Source: Psococerastis gibbosa | Taxonomy: Eukaryota > Arthropoda > Insecta > Psocodea > Psocidae | NCBI GenBank assembly: GCA_963971405.1 | Contig: OZ020486.1 | Location: forward strand, 4,588,001-4,652,000 | Direction: 5' to 3' | Length of the DNA: 64,000 nt | Part shown: positions 1-11,152 of the stretch, one piece after another | Layout of the letters: the number at the start of each line of letters is the position of its first letter | Position numbering within the stretch: the first letter of the stretch is position 1 | Program-made: the position numbers and the translations under genes | The notes under the pieces: generated by a model | The model's database searches: none | What the model was told of the DNA's origin: nothing | Seen by the model: the letters and a program-made list of their open reading frames with translations, nothing else

Positions 1-49
1 AAAGTCCATCCCTCCATAACATATAGAACGCATGGGAACATAACATTTG

Positions 50-140
50 ACTATTACCGAAATTAGAAGATATAGAAAAAACTGGACTTGATGGGTTTCG
101 AACCCACGAATACCCTTTTCCAACAGATTAAAAAACCTTT
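50..140 (-). mobile_element. SINE Z half-copy
   Basis: TTACCGAAATTAGAAGATAT, ACTGGACTTGATGG and GTTTCGAACCCACGAA match one arm of the palindromic Z pairs. The second arm is absent. Confidence 0.5.
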
Positions 141-187
141 ACTGTACTTTTTGCTTGTCGTGATTATAAATAAATAATAAATAAATA

Positions 188-395
188 AGGACTTTTTATT
201 GTTTCTATTACTAAGCTAACCTACCGGAGTTAGGGCTATAAAGCCCTCTCTTACACTCAACTAGGAAGGCCCGGGACCGCCTGCTTTACATGCCCTCCGA
301 AGCATGGCCAGAAAATGTAGCCAGTTTGGGACTCGAACCAACAACCTTTCGGGTGAAAGTCAGAGTCCGTGCCACTACGCTACATGTCCTGACTT
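188..395 (-). mobile_element. tRNA-derived SINE, family A
   Basis: On the minus strand the head reads GGACATGTAGCGTAGTGGCA, with an A-box-like TAGCGTAGTGGC. A consensus B box, GGTTCGAGTCCC, lies at 328-339 (complement), so internal RNA polymerase III control is likely. The body ends toward 188 in a T-rich (A-rich on minus) tail. This is the best-preserved copy of the family. Confidence 0.85.
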
Positions 396-783
396 ATTAT
401 GCGTTATAACTTATTATGCGTTTTTATTCTACTACCGCACCCACAGTGTTAGTGTAGGCCTAATACAAGAGGCAAGGAGTGGAATTTTAAAAAAAAAGGT
501 TATAAATTTACATAGCAAATTTGCAGGAAATTCTTCATGAGAAGAATGTTCTGCTACGAGGAATAGAATGTGTTTAATGTAGCTTATTAGACGGGGAAAA
601 TTAGTATGATTTATGTAAAAAGTGGTAGTTTTCAGTGTTCACTCATTCCCGGCTGTTGTTTGAAGTAATAATAAGGGTGTGTAAAAATGTTCAGTTTTTT
701 ATAAAATGTTTTAATAAGTTTCAACGTACGGTAGTTGGTTTGTGTGTACAATTTGGTGTGGCAATTCATTAGAATTAGAATCA

Positions 784-1128
784 GGGGCGTCATTTGGGGG
801 GGGGGGGAGCTAGTGGGGGGCCATTGCCCTCCAAGGAAAATAACACCCCACCCCAACAACCCCAAGTTTTTAAAGAAAATAATCCAGAAAAATGAGGGGT
901 ACCTAACCTAGTTGTTAATAAAGAAGTTAACAAACAAATAATAACTAACTTTGCTTAGGCCCATCAGAGTGACTATGTTTTTATTTGACTCTTTGTTTAA
1001 TAAATGACGGGAATTTACCTTCCATTATGCCATGTAAAATTCGTTTGAAACTTCAGTTCTTGCAAAGGGTTCATCGTAAAATATGGTTTGTCGCCCCCCC
1101 CCCCCCTCCAGCTATAATAACGCCACTT
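784..1128. mobile_element. Possible hAT-type MITE
   Basis: AGGGGCGTCATT at the left and, from the right, AGTGGCGTTATT are imperfect inverted repeats. Internal G tract at 797 and C tract at 1096. No target duplication seen. Confidence 0.35.
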
Positions 1129-1689
1129 AATAGCATTTGAGCCATGTATCCCATACGTACCGGTATGGGAAAACATATGGGGCATCATATAAAATTCTGC
1201 CGTGTCCCCATAAGGCATAAAATATCGATAACGTCGTAATTTAGATGTCATATTATAGTTAAAGAAATGTTCCTCTACGGTAAGACTGTAGGTACCTATT
1301 TTTTCATCAAAATTTTAATATAGGAAAAAAATACAACTCTTAATAAAGGTCGCACATTGTCTTGGAAATGCATTAATTCATTCATTAATCCCACCAAATC
1401 GACCCTTCCCTCTAATGTCCATGAGGCAAATGAAATGGGACAAAATTCCCACGGGAGGTTACGGCCCCATTGACATATTATTGGAGGAAACCGAAGGTCG
1501 TACAAAAGCGGAATTAATGGCCTTGCCACATACCACTGCGTTCACCCAGTTTTTTTTATGTATCGGATATCGATACTTTCTCAAAATTATAGTCTATATT
1601 CCAATAATGGGAGCTTTTGAATCCATTGGCAGACCCATATTAGATTTCGGGGAGGCCGGAAGCAGGTTGTGGTCAAGTTGGTAAAAACG

Positions 1690-1860
1690 GAAAGACAGGG
1701 GGTAGAAGAAGAACATCCTAGTTGAAAAACCTGAGATAGTCATTTGCCAAGCGCACGACTTCCATTTTCAGACCAGCAGTCTTCAAGGTCCGAATTGCCA
1801 TGATGGTCGCCAATCTTCGATGGAAGAGACGTTAAAAGAAAAAGAGGTACTATGAATTGG
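1690..1860 (+). mobile_element. LINE family H tail remnant
   Basis: Family H is a LINE ORF2 tail of the type GRRRTSWLKNLR, F.AAVSKVRIA and MIANLR. This copy carries AGAAGAAGAACATCCTAG, then CCAGCAGTCTTCAAGG and CGAATTGCCATGATGGTCGC in order, all with stops. It ends in an AAAAGAAAAAGAGG tail. Confidence 0.6.
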
Positions 1861-2012
1861 GAGGAGGAGTAGGTACGCAGCAAGAGATTACGCAGAATTG
1901 TACATAGAAGCAGCTGCTTATTTACATATTTCAATTGTTAAGCTAACTATTGAGATTGGAATCAGCGATCGAGTTCGAGTTAGGACACAAACAGATGACT
2001 ATTATAGTTACC

Positions 2013-3150
2013 CTTCAATGTTACCTCCACAACACACACATATACACAACTTATTGCTACATATTTAAATAGAATTTGTAACTTGAAACAACATATTTTA
2101 CATGACAACAGAAAACAATTAATTTTCAGCTATAGAAAATGAGTTATCCCATGTAAACAGCTGACACAGCATTGAAATTACACCTGTATATTATCTCCAC
2201 AACATACACACACAACTTATTCAACACATATTTAAATAGAATTTGTAACTAGAAACAACAACATTTTTTACATGGTAAGCAGGCAACTGGAATTTTCAGC
2301 TATAGAGAACGTGTAAGCAACTGTGATAGCAATGAAATTATTCTTGTATATTACCTCCTAAAAAAAACACTTACACAACTAGGATTTAAATAGAATTGGT
2401 AACTAGAAACAATGACATATAGACTATTTTACATGACAAGCCTTCAACTGGACATTTCAGCTATAGAAAATGAGTTATCCCATGTAAACAGCTTACACAG
2501 CATTGAAATTACTTCTGTGTATTACCTCCGCAACATACACACATAACTTATTCAACATATACGTATTTAAATACAATTTGTAACTCGAAACAACAGCATA
2601 TTTTACATGGTAAGCAGGCATCTGGAATTTTCAGCTATAGAGAACGGGTAAGCAACTGTGATAGCAATGAAATTATTCTTGTATATTACCTCCTAAAAAA
2701 AACACTTACACAGCTAGGATTTAAATAGAATTGGTAACTAGAAACAATGACATATAGACTATTTTACATGACAAGCCTTTAACTGGACATTTCAGCTATA
2801 GAAAATGAGTTATCCCATGTAAACAGCTTACACAGCATTGAAAATAATTTGAAATTACTTCTGTGTATTACCTCCGCAACATACACACATAACTTATTCA
2901 ACATATACGTATTTAAATAAAATTTGTAACTCGAAACAACAGCATATTTTACATGGTAAGCAGACAACTGGAAATCTCAGCTATAGAGAACTAGTAAACA
3001 ACTGAGATAGCAATGAAATTACTCTTGTATATATTACCTCCACAATAATACACTTACACAAGTTATTCAAATCGTAATAGAATTTTTAACTGGAAACAAC
3101 AACATATTTTACATGGCAAGCAGACAACTGAAATTTTAGCGATCGAGACT
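2013..3150. repeat. Tandem satellite with two-monomer higher-order repeat
   Basis: About seven tandem monomers of 161-185 bp. The anchor CAGCTATAGA starts at 2127, 2297, 2458, 2632, 2793 and 2978, with a degenerate copy near 3137. Monomer type 1 has GAAAATGAGTTATCCCATGT (2127, 2458, 2793). Type 2 has GAGAACGTGTAAGCAACTG or close variants (2297, 2632, 2978). Types alternate, giving a higher-order period of 331-346 bp. All monomers share ACATGG(T)AAGCA-like, TTTAAATAGAAT and CATTGAAATTA-type blocks. No gene overlaps it. Confidence 0.92.
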
Positions 3151-3455
3151 GTAGAGCAACAGGATCTAGCAACAGGTCCTCCGCGCATCAGGGTAGGGCT
3201 CTTAAGGTTTGTTCACACTTGCTGTTTTGCTTCGGACCCGATATCTAGGTCACATTTCTCAGTTATTTGCTACTTCTTTACTTCTTCTTGCTCTCCTATA
3301 CTGAGTCAAGCAAATATAGTTAGACTTCGGTGTTTATTCTTGTTTTGCTTTAGAGATGTGGACAGAGCTCTCAAACCTTTCAGGCCTTTCACAGAGACAT
3401 TTAGACTACGCCTTGAAAATTTAACTTTTTCCACTAGGTTGACTTAGGCCCGATC

Positions 3456-3746
3456 CGGCCGGCCGCCATACCAAGTTGAATCCAGCGGACCAGAGCAGGT
3501 TCAAAGCTGCAGATAAATTGGTCGTGTGCACAGTGCCGGTAGGGAAACATGGTAGGACTTGTCCTGGTCACCTCCGAACTAATCGTGTGACTTCACTGTG
3601 TTTCCCAAGTGGTTCGGAATCCACTATAATCAGGAGGTCCACTGTCCTATGGGCTGACGTAGGACAGTCAAGTCGGGGTCGCTCTCTGGGCCCAAATATG
3701 AGGCCTAAGTCGTTATGAACCCGACGAACACTACTACTACTACTAG
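3456..3746 (+). mobile_element. SINE-like repeat, group E1
   Basis: It starts GGCCGGCCGCCATACCAAGT. The core is shared with E2: GGTCACCTCCGAACTAATCG and TTCGGAATCCACTATAATCA. The 3' part carries GGGCCCAAATATGAGGCC and ends in an (ACT)n tail at 3730-3745. That 3' part resembles the end of the LINE at 62560. Confidence 0.75.
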
Positions 3747-4016
3747 GCCCAATCTGACGAGGTTAGAAAGGTTCCGCTGCTACACGCACACGGTGAAGAT
3801 GTCTTTGAAGGTAGTCATAACCCGTTGTTTAACCTTAATTCCGTCACTGATTGGTATCGCGGTAGGTTCTTCGGCGGCCTGCTCTGCACTAGGTTTTCCC
3901 AGCGGTGTCGGTCCTGTGAGCTGTCCCGCACTTGAGGCATATTTCCTGTGTTATTTTTTGTGGTTACAAATTGTTCAAACCCATAACTATATCAACCCCT
4001 GACACAGATTATTTCT
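3747..4016. other. GC-richer spacer between two E SINEs
   Basis: An open frame runs through here but begins inside the SINE (ACT)n tail and has no family resemblance. I see no splice signals. Function not determined. Confidence 0.3.
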
Positions 4017-4375
4017 AACGGCCATACCAAATTGAGTACACTAGAACAGAGCCTGTTCCAAACCTGTTAGTGCGCACAGTGTTGGCAAGCGTCAGGAGAA
4101 CATGGTGGGACAACCTGTCAGTCTACGTGCGTGTCGAGCCCTGGTCACCTCCGAATTAATCGTGTGACTTTATTTTGTTCCCCAAATGGTTCAGAATCCA
4201 CTATAATCATAGGAGGTCCACCCTGTCAGTCAACTACTCTTCTCCCAGAAGTGAAGGAGTCTGCCCTTAGGGTGCCTCAAGTTACGAAACAGACTCACTG
4301 CCCCTGCCAGGCTGACAGAGTTGCTTAAAGAAGAAAATAAATGCTGAAAGCAGGTTTTGGAAAACAAGCTAACAA
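4017..4375 (+). mobile_element. SINE-like repeat, group E2 (diverged)
   Basis: Core GTGTCGAGCCCTGGTCACCT resembles a tRNA B box (GGTCGAGTCC in better copies). The 3' end is GAAAATAAATGCTGAAAGCA followed by GGTTTTGG. It differs from E1 beyond the core. Confidence 0.7.
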
Positions 4376-4799
4376 AGATTATTCCTCTTGGTTCTTTGCG
4401 GCTGAAGAGACCATATACAATACGTATGGTATATGGAAGAGATTCTTTAAAGATGGCTATGGGCTTGATTTAGGGGGTGGGGCACGTGTAGATCTGTTGT
4501 AAAAGACAACAATATTGACTTATCAAGTCAGTTACTAGAAAGATAGCCTACATTTTAAGTTTTTGAGGGACCGGCAGCTTCGCTTGAAACTACGGTATAA
4601 TGATATACCGAAAATGATTCATTAACTTCAAGCCCTCAATTATAATAACTTTACCTAAATTTAAAAAAAATATAATTTGCAATAAAAAAAACGTGTTTTA
4701 CTATTTTTAAACCTTAGACATCGATTATATTGCAGTAATATATGGTATGTAATATAACACTGACATTAAATCAACTTTGGTTGAAGAGGTAACCACGGC

Positions 4800-4860
4800 G
4801 TTATAGAAAGATAAAAGAAAGAAACTTGTCTTTATTTTCCATGTGGGCGAATTTTTCAGA
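4800..4860 (-). repeat. Family U tail fragment
   Basis: AAGAAACTTGTCTTTATTTT CCATGTGGGCGAATTTTTC. The reverse complement carries GAAAATAAAGACAA, seen also at 36230-36262 and 46635-46655 (+) and 31937-31985 (-). AATAAA and a TTTC-rich end suggest a retroelement 3' end. Confidence 0.45.
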
Positions 4861-5024
4861 AATACAACAATATTATTGTAAAATTAAATAAATAAATACA
4901 TAACGGTAAAAATAATTAGTTATGTACGGACGCAACATTCACTCAACATTCACTCCTCATTCATATACCATTGCATGAGAAAACTGTGACAAGCCACCCT
5001 GAAACTCTCCAAACTCTTATCATC

Positions 5025-5255
5025 TCAGCCGAAAATTAGCGGATATAGAAAAACTGGGCTTGGTGGGATTGGAGCCCACGATCTACGCCTAACCGGAGCT
5101 TCATCTTAACCGCTGGATCACAAGTCCTGGTGGACTTGTCGGTCTTGGCGGGGCATGTGATCCAGCGGTTAAGATAAAGCCCCGATCAGGCGTAGATCGT
5201 GGTTTCGAATACCAACAAGCCTTTTTTTTCTACATCCTCAAACTTTCGGTCTTAA
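5025..5255. repeat. Palindromic head-to-head pair of SINE Z
   Basis: The right half (+) reads GGGGCATGTGATCCAGCGGT, then a B-box-like GTGGTTTCGAATACC and GGCTT(GT)n-type body. The left half is its inverted copy, with GGATTGGAGCCCACGATCTA and CCGCTGGATCACAAG. Both outer ends carry the same CCGAAA(A/G)TT ... GGATATAGAAAAA-type sequence in opposite orientation. Two tRNA-like units are therefore fused head to head. Confidence 0.75.
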
Positions 5256-5355
5256 GTATCGAATTTAAGCTAGCGAGCCGCAGTGAATCCCCCGCAGATG
5301 AGGGGAGTAGGCCGAGATATAGGTAGGGGACTAAGGTAATATGTTTCATGGAGGG

Positions 5356-5628
5356 CAGACACGTAGCCAGGGGAGGGGGCTTTGGGGGCTGAAGCCCCCC
5401 CCCCCCGAAATGAAAAAAAAGAAGAAAAATCCTTGCATTGTTCTGTTTGATGTTTCACCTGCATTTTTTTTCTCCCTCTAAGAACACTAAAAATGTGTGT
5501 TTTTGCATGTAAATTCTTCAAACATTTCCGAGGGGGGGTGGACCAACCGTTTTACTGGGGGTATTCAATACCCCCTCGACCCCCTGGTAGTTAGCCCCTC
5601 CCGAAATAAAATCCTGGCTACGTGCTTG
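5356..5628. mobile_element. hAT-type MITE with perfect 8-bp TSD
   Basis: Flanked by ATGGAGGG at 5348-5355 and 5629-5636. Terminal inverted repeats are CAGACACGTAGCCAGG on the left and, reverse-complemented, CAAGCACGTAGCCAGG on the right. Length is 273 bp. It contains long C and G tracts and no coding capacity. 8-bp duplications and CA(G/A)-starting ends fit the hAT superfamily. Confidence 0.85.
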
Positions 5629-5812
5629 ATGGAGGGCCACCGAATTTTATTCCTGATAACCCCTGGTATATTATACCACAGGCACCGGCCACCGAGCCTT
5701 CTTCGTCTTCCAGTTATAAAGAGGAGGTTGCCTCTGCAACATAAGTTAGTTTAATGTCAGTCAATTATGTTCCATATAATGCTGCAATATATCCGTTTCT
5801 TAGTAGTAGTAT

Positions 5813-6048
5813 GGTTTGACACAGTTCCAGGCCACGGTGTGGGCCCATAGGACTCCAGTGGTCCTCCTGATTATAGTGGATTCCGAACCACTTGGGAAAC
5901 ACAGTGAAGTCACACGATTAGTTCGGAGGTGACCAGGACAAGTCCTACCATGTTTCCCTACCGGCACTGTGCACACGACCAATTTATCTGCAGGTTTGAA
6001 CCTACTCTGGTCCGCTTGATTCAACTTGGTACGGCGGCCGGCTATCCG
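5813..6048 (-). mobile_element. SINE-like repeat, group E1
   Basis: Reverse copy with TGGTCCTCCTGATTATAGTG, GGTGACCAGGACAAGTCCTA and TTCAACTTGGTACGGCGGCC. The (ACT)n tail is missing; it ends at GTGTGGGCCCATAGG. Confidence 0.75.
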
Positions 6049-6230
6049 TTTCTTAACAGTCAGCAGTAACTCAGTTCTGTATCCATTCACCTCAGGACCC
6101 CAGCATTATAGGGTCACGATCATACGTAAGCATTAATAATTATATGCAGCATAATTCAGGTAGTCAAGCAAATCTGGCCGTTCCCATAAACTTTCAGGCT
6201 AATTTCTGCGTGCAAATTAAGACGGGAAGC

Positions 6231-6543
6231 TAAAGCTGGCCATTCACGAGGGCTCCAAACGGACTCGCGCCAAGTCAAATGGCGCGTCCTGTTCCATTCG
6301 GCGTCGGCGCCATTTAGAGGGGTCATCACGACTACGCTGAACCAGTCGCTCCAAATCTTGCAAATTGTACAGTGTGACGATATGGAAGAGGTACTTTTAC
6401 ACTGTACAATTTGAAAGATTTGGAGCGACTGGTTCAGCGTGGTCGTGATGACCCCTCTAAATGGCGCTGACGCCAAATGGAACAGGACGCACCATTTGGC
6501 TTGGCGCGAATCCGTCTGGAGCCCTCGTGAATAGCCAGCTTTA
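6231..6543. mobile_element. Long-hairpin MITE, TA-flanked
   Basis: Two arms of about 145 bp (6231-6375 and 6399-6543) are near-perfect inverted copies separated by a 23-bp loop. The arms start TAAAGCTGGC and end GCCAGCTTTA, so TA may be the target duplication, as in Tc1/mariner derivatives. Long open frames across it are artefacts of the palindrome. Confidence 0.8.
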
Positions 6544-6659
6544 CCCTTTCCTATTATTGGTAGGATTAAAATGAATTCACAAAACTTTTTCAGCAAGGTA
6601 ACATTCTGTTTACAGTTTGAGTGGGTCAAATTTACCCAGGGAATTTTTTTTCAAGAAGT

Positions 6660-6965
6660 TGGTTCTGGTAACGACCCCTGTATTTCCTGAAGGCCTTTTT
6701 ATGGATCTAGGCCTACTTAAAGTCCCTTGTCCAGTGCCAACGACCCCATGGTTTTCGGACATTACTTTTATTGTTTTCGTATGCATTTTTGGCCATTGGA
6801 AAACTGGTATATATCCTCGATGTCAACCTACACCGGCTACAAGCGATAATGGACAAGCAGGGACAAGCTTACCATCGACGCAATGAAATAGGCGAAAGCA
6901 TGACTTAACAAGTACAGATACGAGTCATAACGACTCTTACTGCTCTACTACCGGTTAAAATTTGG
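6660..6965 (+). repeat. Family J repeat
   Basis: GTCCAGTGCCAACGACCCCA, GATGTCAACCTACACCGGCT and AAAGCATGACTTAACAAGTA in order. Similar copies are at 14880-15178, 32080-32190 and (reversed) 60060-60270. Possibly an internal LINE segment. Confidence 0.6.
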
Positions 6966-7018
6966 TCAGACTCATCTCAGCTAGACAGAAGCTAACCTAA
7001 AACACCTGTACCCATAAC

Positions 7019-7231
7019 CAGTGGCGTAGCCAAGGGGGGGGGGGGGTCAGCGGAGTTCGGACTCCCCCCCCCCCCGAAAAAAAAAATTGAGCGAAATAGC
7101 AAATTATTTAGATGTTTATCTGGTGGAGCGCCAAATGAAACACCACCCCATTCGAAAACCTATCGTAAGCGGGCAAACTTTATGAAAACTGGTCCCCCCC
7201 AAAAAAAAAAAAAAATCTGGCTACGCCACTG
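7019..7231. mobile_element. hAT-type MITE
   Basis: Inverted repeats CAGTGGCGTAGCCA and TGGCTACGCCACTG. Flanks CCCATAAC (7011-7018) and CCTATAAT (7232-7239) match at 6 of 8 positions. 213 bp, with G and C tracts inside. Confidence 0.75.
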
Positions 7232-7234
7232 CCT

Positions 7235-8620
7235 ATAATAAATACAAACTCAGCCCTTATCAGCAAAACGTCCCTGAAAGCTGTGCGTGGGTGTGAAGAG
7301 AGCTTAAGGGTGGAACGTGAGCCTCACTGCGCATGTGCACCACCCGGGCTGTGCTTCACTCTGCAAACCTCCCTCCCCCACCTCTTACTGCCCCCCCCCC
7401 CAATCCCATATCTTGAGTGACCTTCGATAAGCCTGACCTTCTGGCGGTCTTAAAAGCCATCTTTTAGTATTTTACCTATTAGTTAAATGTTTAGCGAATT
7501 AGTGTTTTTTTTTTATTGTAGAATAGGTCTATAAAGTACATAAAAATATGGGTTAATCTGAACCCAATTGCAGATTCTAATAAAAAATAGTGTACATAAT
7601 ATTCATATTAGTAATATAATCTAGATATATGATTAAAACGTTTTAAAAAAAATTCCACGATTCATTTTTTCTACATTTGTGAACTTTCTTCCTTTCTTTT
7701 TCGTCAAGTGCTATTTTTCAAACCATAGGTTTAACTATTAATAATTTTTTAATTAGGTCTATTTAATTTTTAACGCTAAGCTTATGAACCGGAAGATTGA
7801 GGTTTGAAACTCAACATAAGAAGAAAAATTTACCACCAGACCTGATTCCACCCAATCTGAACAGAAATTCCTATCTTCACTGGAAATGACTGAAAAAACG
7901 CAGCTATTTTGCCTAATTCCGGTCAAATAATTCCAAATAAATATAATATGGCCCTCAGGGCACGGCTGTGAGTCACATAATGCAAATTAACAGGCCAAAA
8001 TTCTTTGAACCGAGGCCCGGCACTGATTCTCTCTGAATATTAGCTCTGGGGGTACTCTTAAATGACCCCTTTCCTATAGAAAGGACTTTTTAAAGTCTTA
8101 AAATATCCTATTATTGATTTTTGAATTGAATTGAGCTCCGGCATAAATGAAATCGTTTATCTGATACCAATAAAATTCCTGTTAAACCCGGTCATGATAA
8201 ATGTGTCATTACTTGCGGCATCTACCACCGAGCGGTTGAACTTTGTTTAGTATTAAGTTTCTCCGCTAGAGCGCTCTCCCTGTTCAAACTTGGCTTTTAT
8301 AGTTTCCGACCGTTCCCAGTTTTGAATGAAACCCGAGATTTGCAAATCTGTACACTGCCCCTCCTGATTCGCTGTGTTGTAATTCATTACGCCCCACGGA
8401 CACTACTGACACAAGTGTAATTTTTCAAGGTAGCAAAACTTGGCGAAACCCAGTGTACTGCAGCCTGGGACCTATTTAAGAATATGGCTGCCTGTATTAT
8501 GCGTAAATTAATTCCTGCAGGATTACAAACTATGCAACGATGTTACTTATTGCAGTTATTTCGGTAAGAGACCAGTCCTGTCCTGATGCGTTTTATCCAA
8601 GTTAATACAATACATGAATA
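7235..8620. other. Stretch with no recognisable feature
   Basis: About 1.4 kb of AT-rich DNA between two hAT-type MITEs. 8200-8480 is somewhat less AT-rich and could be conserved non-coding DNA, but no motif supports this. Confidence 0.4.
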
Positions 8621-8629
8621 TATTGTTTG

Positions 8630-8979
8630 CAGGGACGCCGACTTGGAGGGGGGCACGGTCCATCTTGCCCTCACAGACAGCGCCCCCCCCCCCTCCCCTA
8701 GAAGCAAAGAGCCCTTAGCGCAATTTATTTATTTATAATATTTCATGCGATCACGCGTAGACGCAGATGCAGAGAAACTTAATGCCATGGCAATCATGAG
8801 CATTCACAATGAAGATGCATAAAACCATGATATAAAGGCTTCAGTCAATAATTTTGTAGAAAGGGCGCGTGTACGTTGGTCAACGTTTTTTGCATTATAC
8901 CCTAGTTATTTTCTTAATTTTTTCCAAAGTATCGTATTCTTGCCCCCCCCCCCTGAATTTTTAAAACTCGGTGCCTCTG
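8630..8979. mobile_element. hAT-type MITE
   Basis: Ends CAGGGACGCCGACTT and, reverse-complemented from the right, CAGAGGCACCGAGTT. Flanks ATTGTTTG (8622-8629) and ATTGTATG (8980-8987) match at 7 of 8. 350 bp with C tracts; non-coding. Confidence 0.8.
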
Positions 8980-9107
8980 ATTGTATGTACGTAATTTTTT
9001 TTTTTTAAAGGATAATATATAGTTTACAATCTCTTTTAGCCTTTTGTATACCTATTTTTTGGCAGATAAGACCCCAAAATTTTGTTAGCTACAATATTTT
9101 TTTTTTT

Positions 9108-9277
9108 TTTTCTAAGATTAATCGCATACAAACAATTCAATAAATGTATCCAATTGACCTCTTCAGTCGCCTCACTAAGTTACCTAATAGGTACTTGTGT
9201 CGAGTTACGACACGTCTCCGTTCGCATGGCATCGCACAAGTATACAAGCACGCTACCACCTGGCCATCGAAGTCGAT
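9108..9277 (-). mobile_element. SINE-like repeat, family B
   Basis: On the minus strand the head reads ATCGACTTCGATGGCCAGGT followed by GGTAGCG, which resembles a tRNA A box. The tail reads GAGGCGACTGAAGAGG, then CATTTATTGAATTGTTTG, ending in a run of A residues. I see no clear B box, so tRNA origin is less certain than for family A. Confidence 0.75.
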
Positions 9278-9399
9278 TGGAAGTCTGCTCCACTACTCTG
9301 CTGATCAATAATTCCGACATTTTTGGTTTGGGAAGGCTATATAGACATCCAAGCAGCGAAAATGAATCTAACCCTTTCAAAAGCCGGATAACCGGATGA

Positions 9400-9600
9400 C
9401 CGGATAACCTTTGGCTAACCTTCACAGTAGCAATTTTGAATGACATTAAAGTTTCAGTAGCCACTATAGCGGGATATTGCAGATGTGGTTAAGGTATATA
9501 CTTTGGGAGGTTTAACGTGGGAAGGTCGTTGCGTGCTACAGCAGACTGCGACCATAACTTTGACTCACCTTTTTGAACCTTCACAGCAGTTAGTTTATGC
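9400..9600. repeat. Family K unit
   Basis: CTTTGGCTAACCTTCACAGT, GCGGGATATTGCAGATGTGG and CGTGCTACAGCAGACTG. Related units at 10440-10590 and 10590-10770, so a diverged tandem repeat with a unit of about 150-190 bp. Confidence 0.5.
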
Positions 9601-9639
9601 AATTATATTTATGTTACAGTTGACTTTACTTCTCCTTCT

Positions 9640-9885
9640 TTAAATGCCTCTTCGGTTGAAAATTGGCGATCATCATGGCAATTTGTCACTTGGAGGCTGC
9701 TGATTTGAAAAATTATGCTCTTGCCAAACCACAGCCTCGGGTTTTCATCCAGGATGTTCTTGTTCTATGCCGGGAGCCCTCTGTTCTTCTATCTTCTCGT
9801 AAATTATTACATGCAGAAGGCATTTTTGTTCCTCATCACATGACCGAAGTAGGCTATGTCCGTTTCCGTTTCCTAACCGTTTGCA
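9640..9885 (-). mobile_element. LINE family H tail remnant
   Basis: Reverse-strand copy of the H tail. On the plus strand it starts TTGGCGATCATCATGGCAAT, then CCAGGATGTTCTTGTTCTA and the ATTACATGCAGAAGGC block. Frames are broken. A second H copy in the same orientation follows at 10135, on the far side of a (TCC)n microsatellite. Confidence 0.6.
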
Positions 9886-9965
9886 GACTTCGTCTCAGGC
9901 CCTCAGCCTTTGGGACATGATCTCTCCATCGGATATGCGCCCCATTCATGTATTTTTATTATTAT

Positions 9966-10017
9966 CTTCTTCTTCTCCTCCTCCTCCTCCTCGTCCTCCT
10001 CTTCCTCCTCCTCCTCG

Positions 10018-10049
<32 letters not shown>

Positions 10050-10080
10050 CTCGTCCTCCTCCTCCTCCTCCTCCAACATC
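9966..10080. repeat. (TCC)n microsatellite
   Basis: Long imperfect TCC/TCG/TTCC tract on the plus strand. The apparent poly-Ser, poly-Pro and poly-Glu frames are artefacts. Confidence 0.95.
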
Positions 10081-10134
10081 TCCAACACCCGTCCTTGACT
10101 GGTTTAGCAGTTTAGCTTTCAATGATATTCAATA

Positions 10135-10320
10135 AGTTATGGCAGACTCTAGTTCTGCTCTGAAAAGAGAAGTCGTGGTCTTGCCAAACCTCTGTCTCAG
10201 GTATTTCATCCAGAATGTTCTTCTTCTGCCGGGAGCCGTCTGTCCTTCTTTTGGATTCATACACGTAGAAGGCGATACTTTTCGTTCCTCATTCTGCAGT
10301 GGAACATTACTGTTGTGCTG
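10135..10320 (-). mobile_element. LINE family H tail remnant
   Basis: Contains TTTCATCCAGAATGTTCTTC, then TGCCGGGAGCC and CGTAGAAGGCGATAC, matching the H copy at 9640 in the same orientation. The neighbouring segment from 10321 matches 12785-12925 (family L). Confidence 0.55.
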
Positions 10321-10439
10321 AAGGATTAAGCGAAGTTCCCATTGTAGCTATAGAAACGTCTCCGTAGGGAATACAGTACAGCACAGACACTGGCAGATTT
10401 ATTAGGGATACTTTTCCAGCGTTTGGTGGGACCAGGCCT

Positions 10440-10775
10440 AAGTTTTTGTAGTAGGATTGGGTTTACCTACCGCTGACCTTTAGAGCAGTAAAACTAGTAA
10501 AATTTTAATGAGATTAAAGTTGCAACTGACATTACAGCGGGAGGTTTCACCTCTGAAAGTCGTAGCTATCTACAGCACGACAGGACTACCTTTGGTTAAC
10601 CTTGACGGCAGTAAAATTTTTAATTGACCTTCAGTTAAGCACACTACCACACCAGGATATTGCTGTTGTGGATAAGGTGCACTCTCAGCGGTTTGAGTTG
10701 TAAAGGTCAGGGCTTTCTACAGCACCGTTAGTTTTGGTTTTTCCACTTTTCTGCGTAAAGTGCAGCTTTAATTTT
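10440..10775. repeat. Two diverged family K units in tandem
   Basis: TTTGGTTAACCTTGACGGCA at 10591 and CTGACCTTTAGAGCAGTAAA at 10473 start corresponding units. Both end near TCTACAGCAC(G/C). Non-coding. Confidence 0.5.
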
Positions 10776-11152
10776 CCATGTCGGACATGTGGGCAGCGGG
10801 TACTTACGTTTGGGCAAATTTTCAATTTAAAAAAGGGGGAAATTGGTTGGGCGCAAATGCTGTAATGCTTGCACAGCAGTAAAAGCTACAAGTGCATTCT
10901 CATAAACCTACCAGAATTAGCAAATACATGTTGGGAGTCCCCGAATGTGTGACGCGGTTGTTGAGACTTGAGTAGTAAAATTGAGGTGGCCGGAATCCAT
11001 AGCGACGCAAAAAAAAACCCGGTTCCTGAGTATGTTTTACACACTAGAGTAGGCCAATTTATTCGGTCGAATCAAGCGATCGAGTTAGCTGGTAGAGTAA
11101 AATAGAGTAGAATATTGTTCATTCGAGTGTGTAATAGAGTAGATATGTAGTA

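Noticed and set aside
1415..1684. 89-codon open frame
   Set aside because: No recognisable domain. It ends just before a LINE remnant, and length is within chance for the region.
2013..3150. CRISPR-like array
   Set aside because: The repeats are 160-185 bp and contiguous, with no unique spacers. This is a eukaryotic satellite.
3715..4002. 95-codon open frame
   Set aside because: It starts in a SINE (ACT)n tail and shows no domain or splice support.
5100..5210. tRNA gene
   Set aside because: B-box-like sequence and a conserved head are present, but arms do not form a complete tRNA cloverleaf and the unit is part of a palindromic SINE.
6156..6629. 157-codon open frame on the minus strand
   Set aside because: It spans both arms of the 6231-6543 hairpin. 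The two halves are reverse complements of each other, so openness is an artefact.
9881..10135. Poly-Ser, poly-Pro and poly-Glu frames
   Set aside because: All are translations of the (TCC)n microsatellite.
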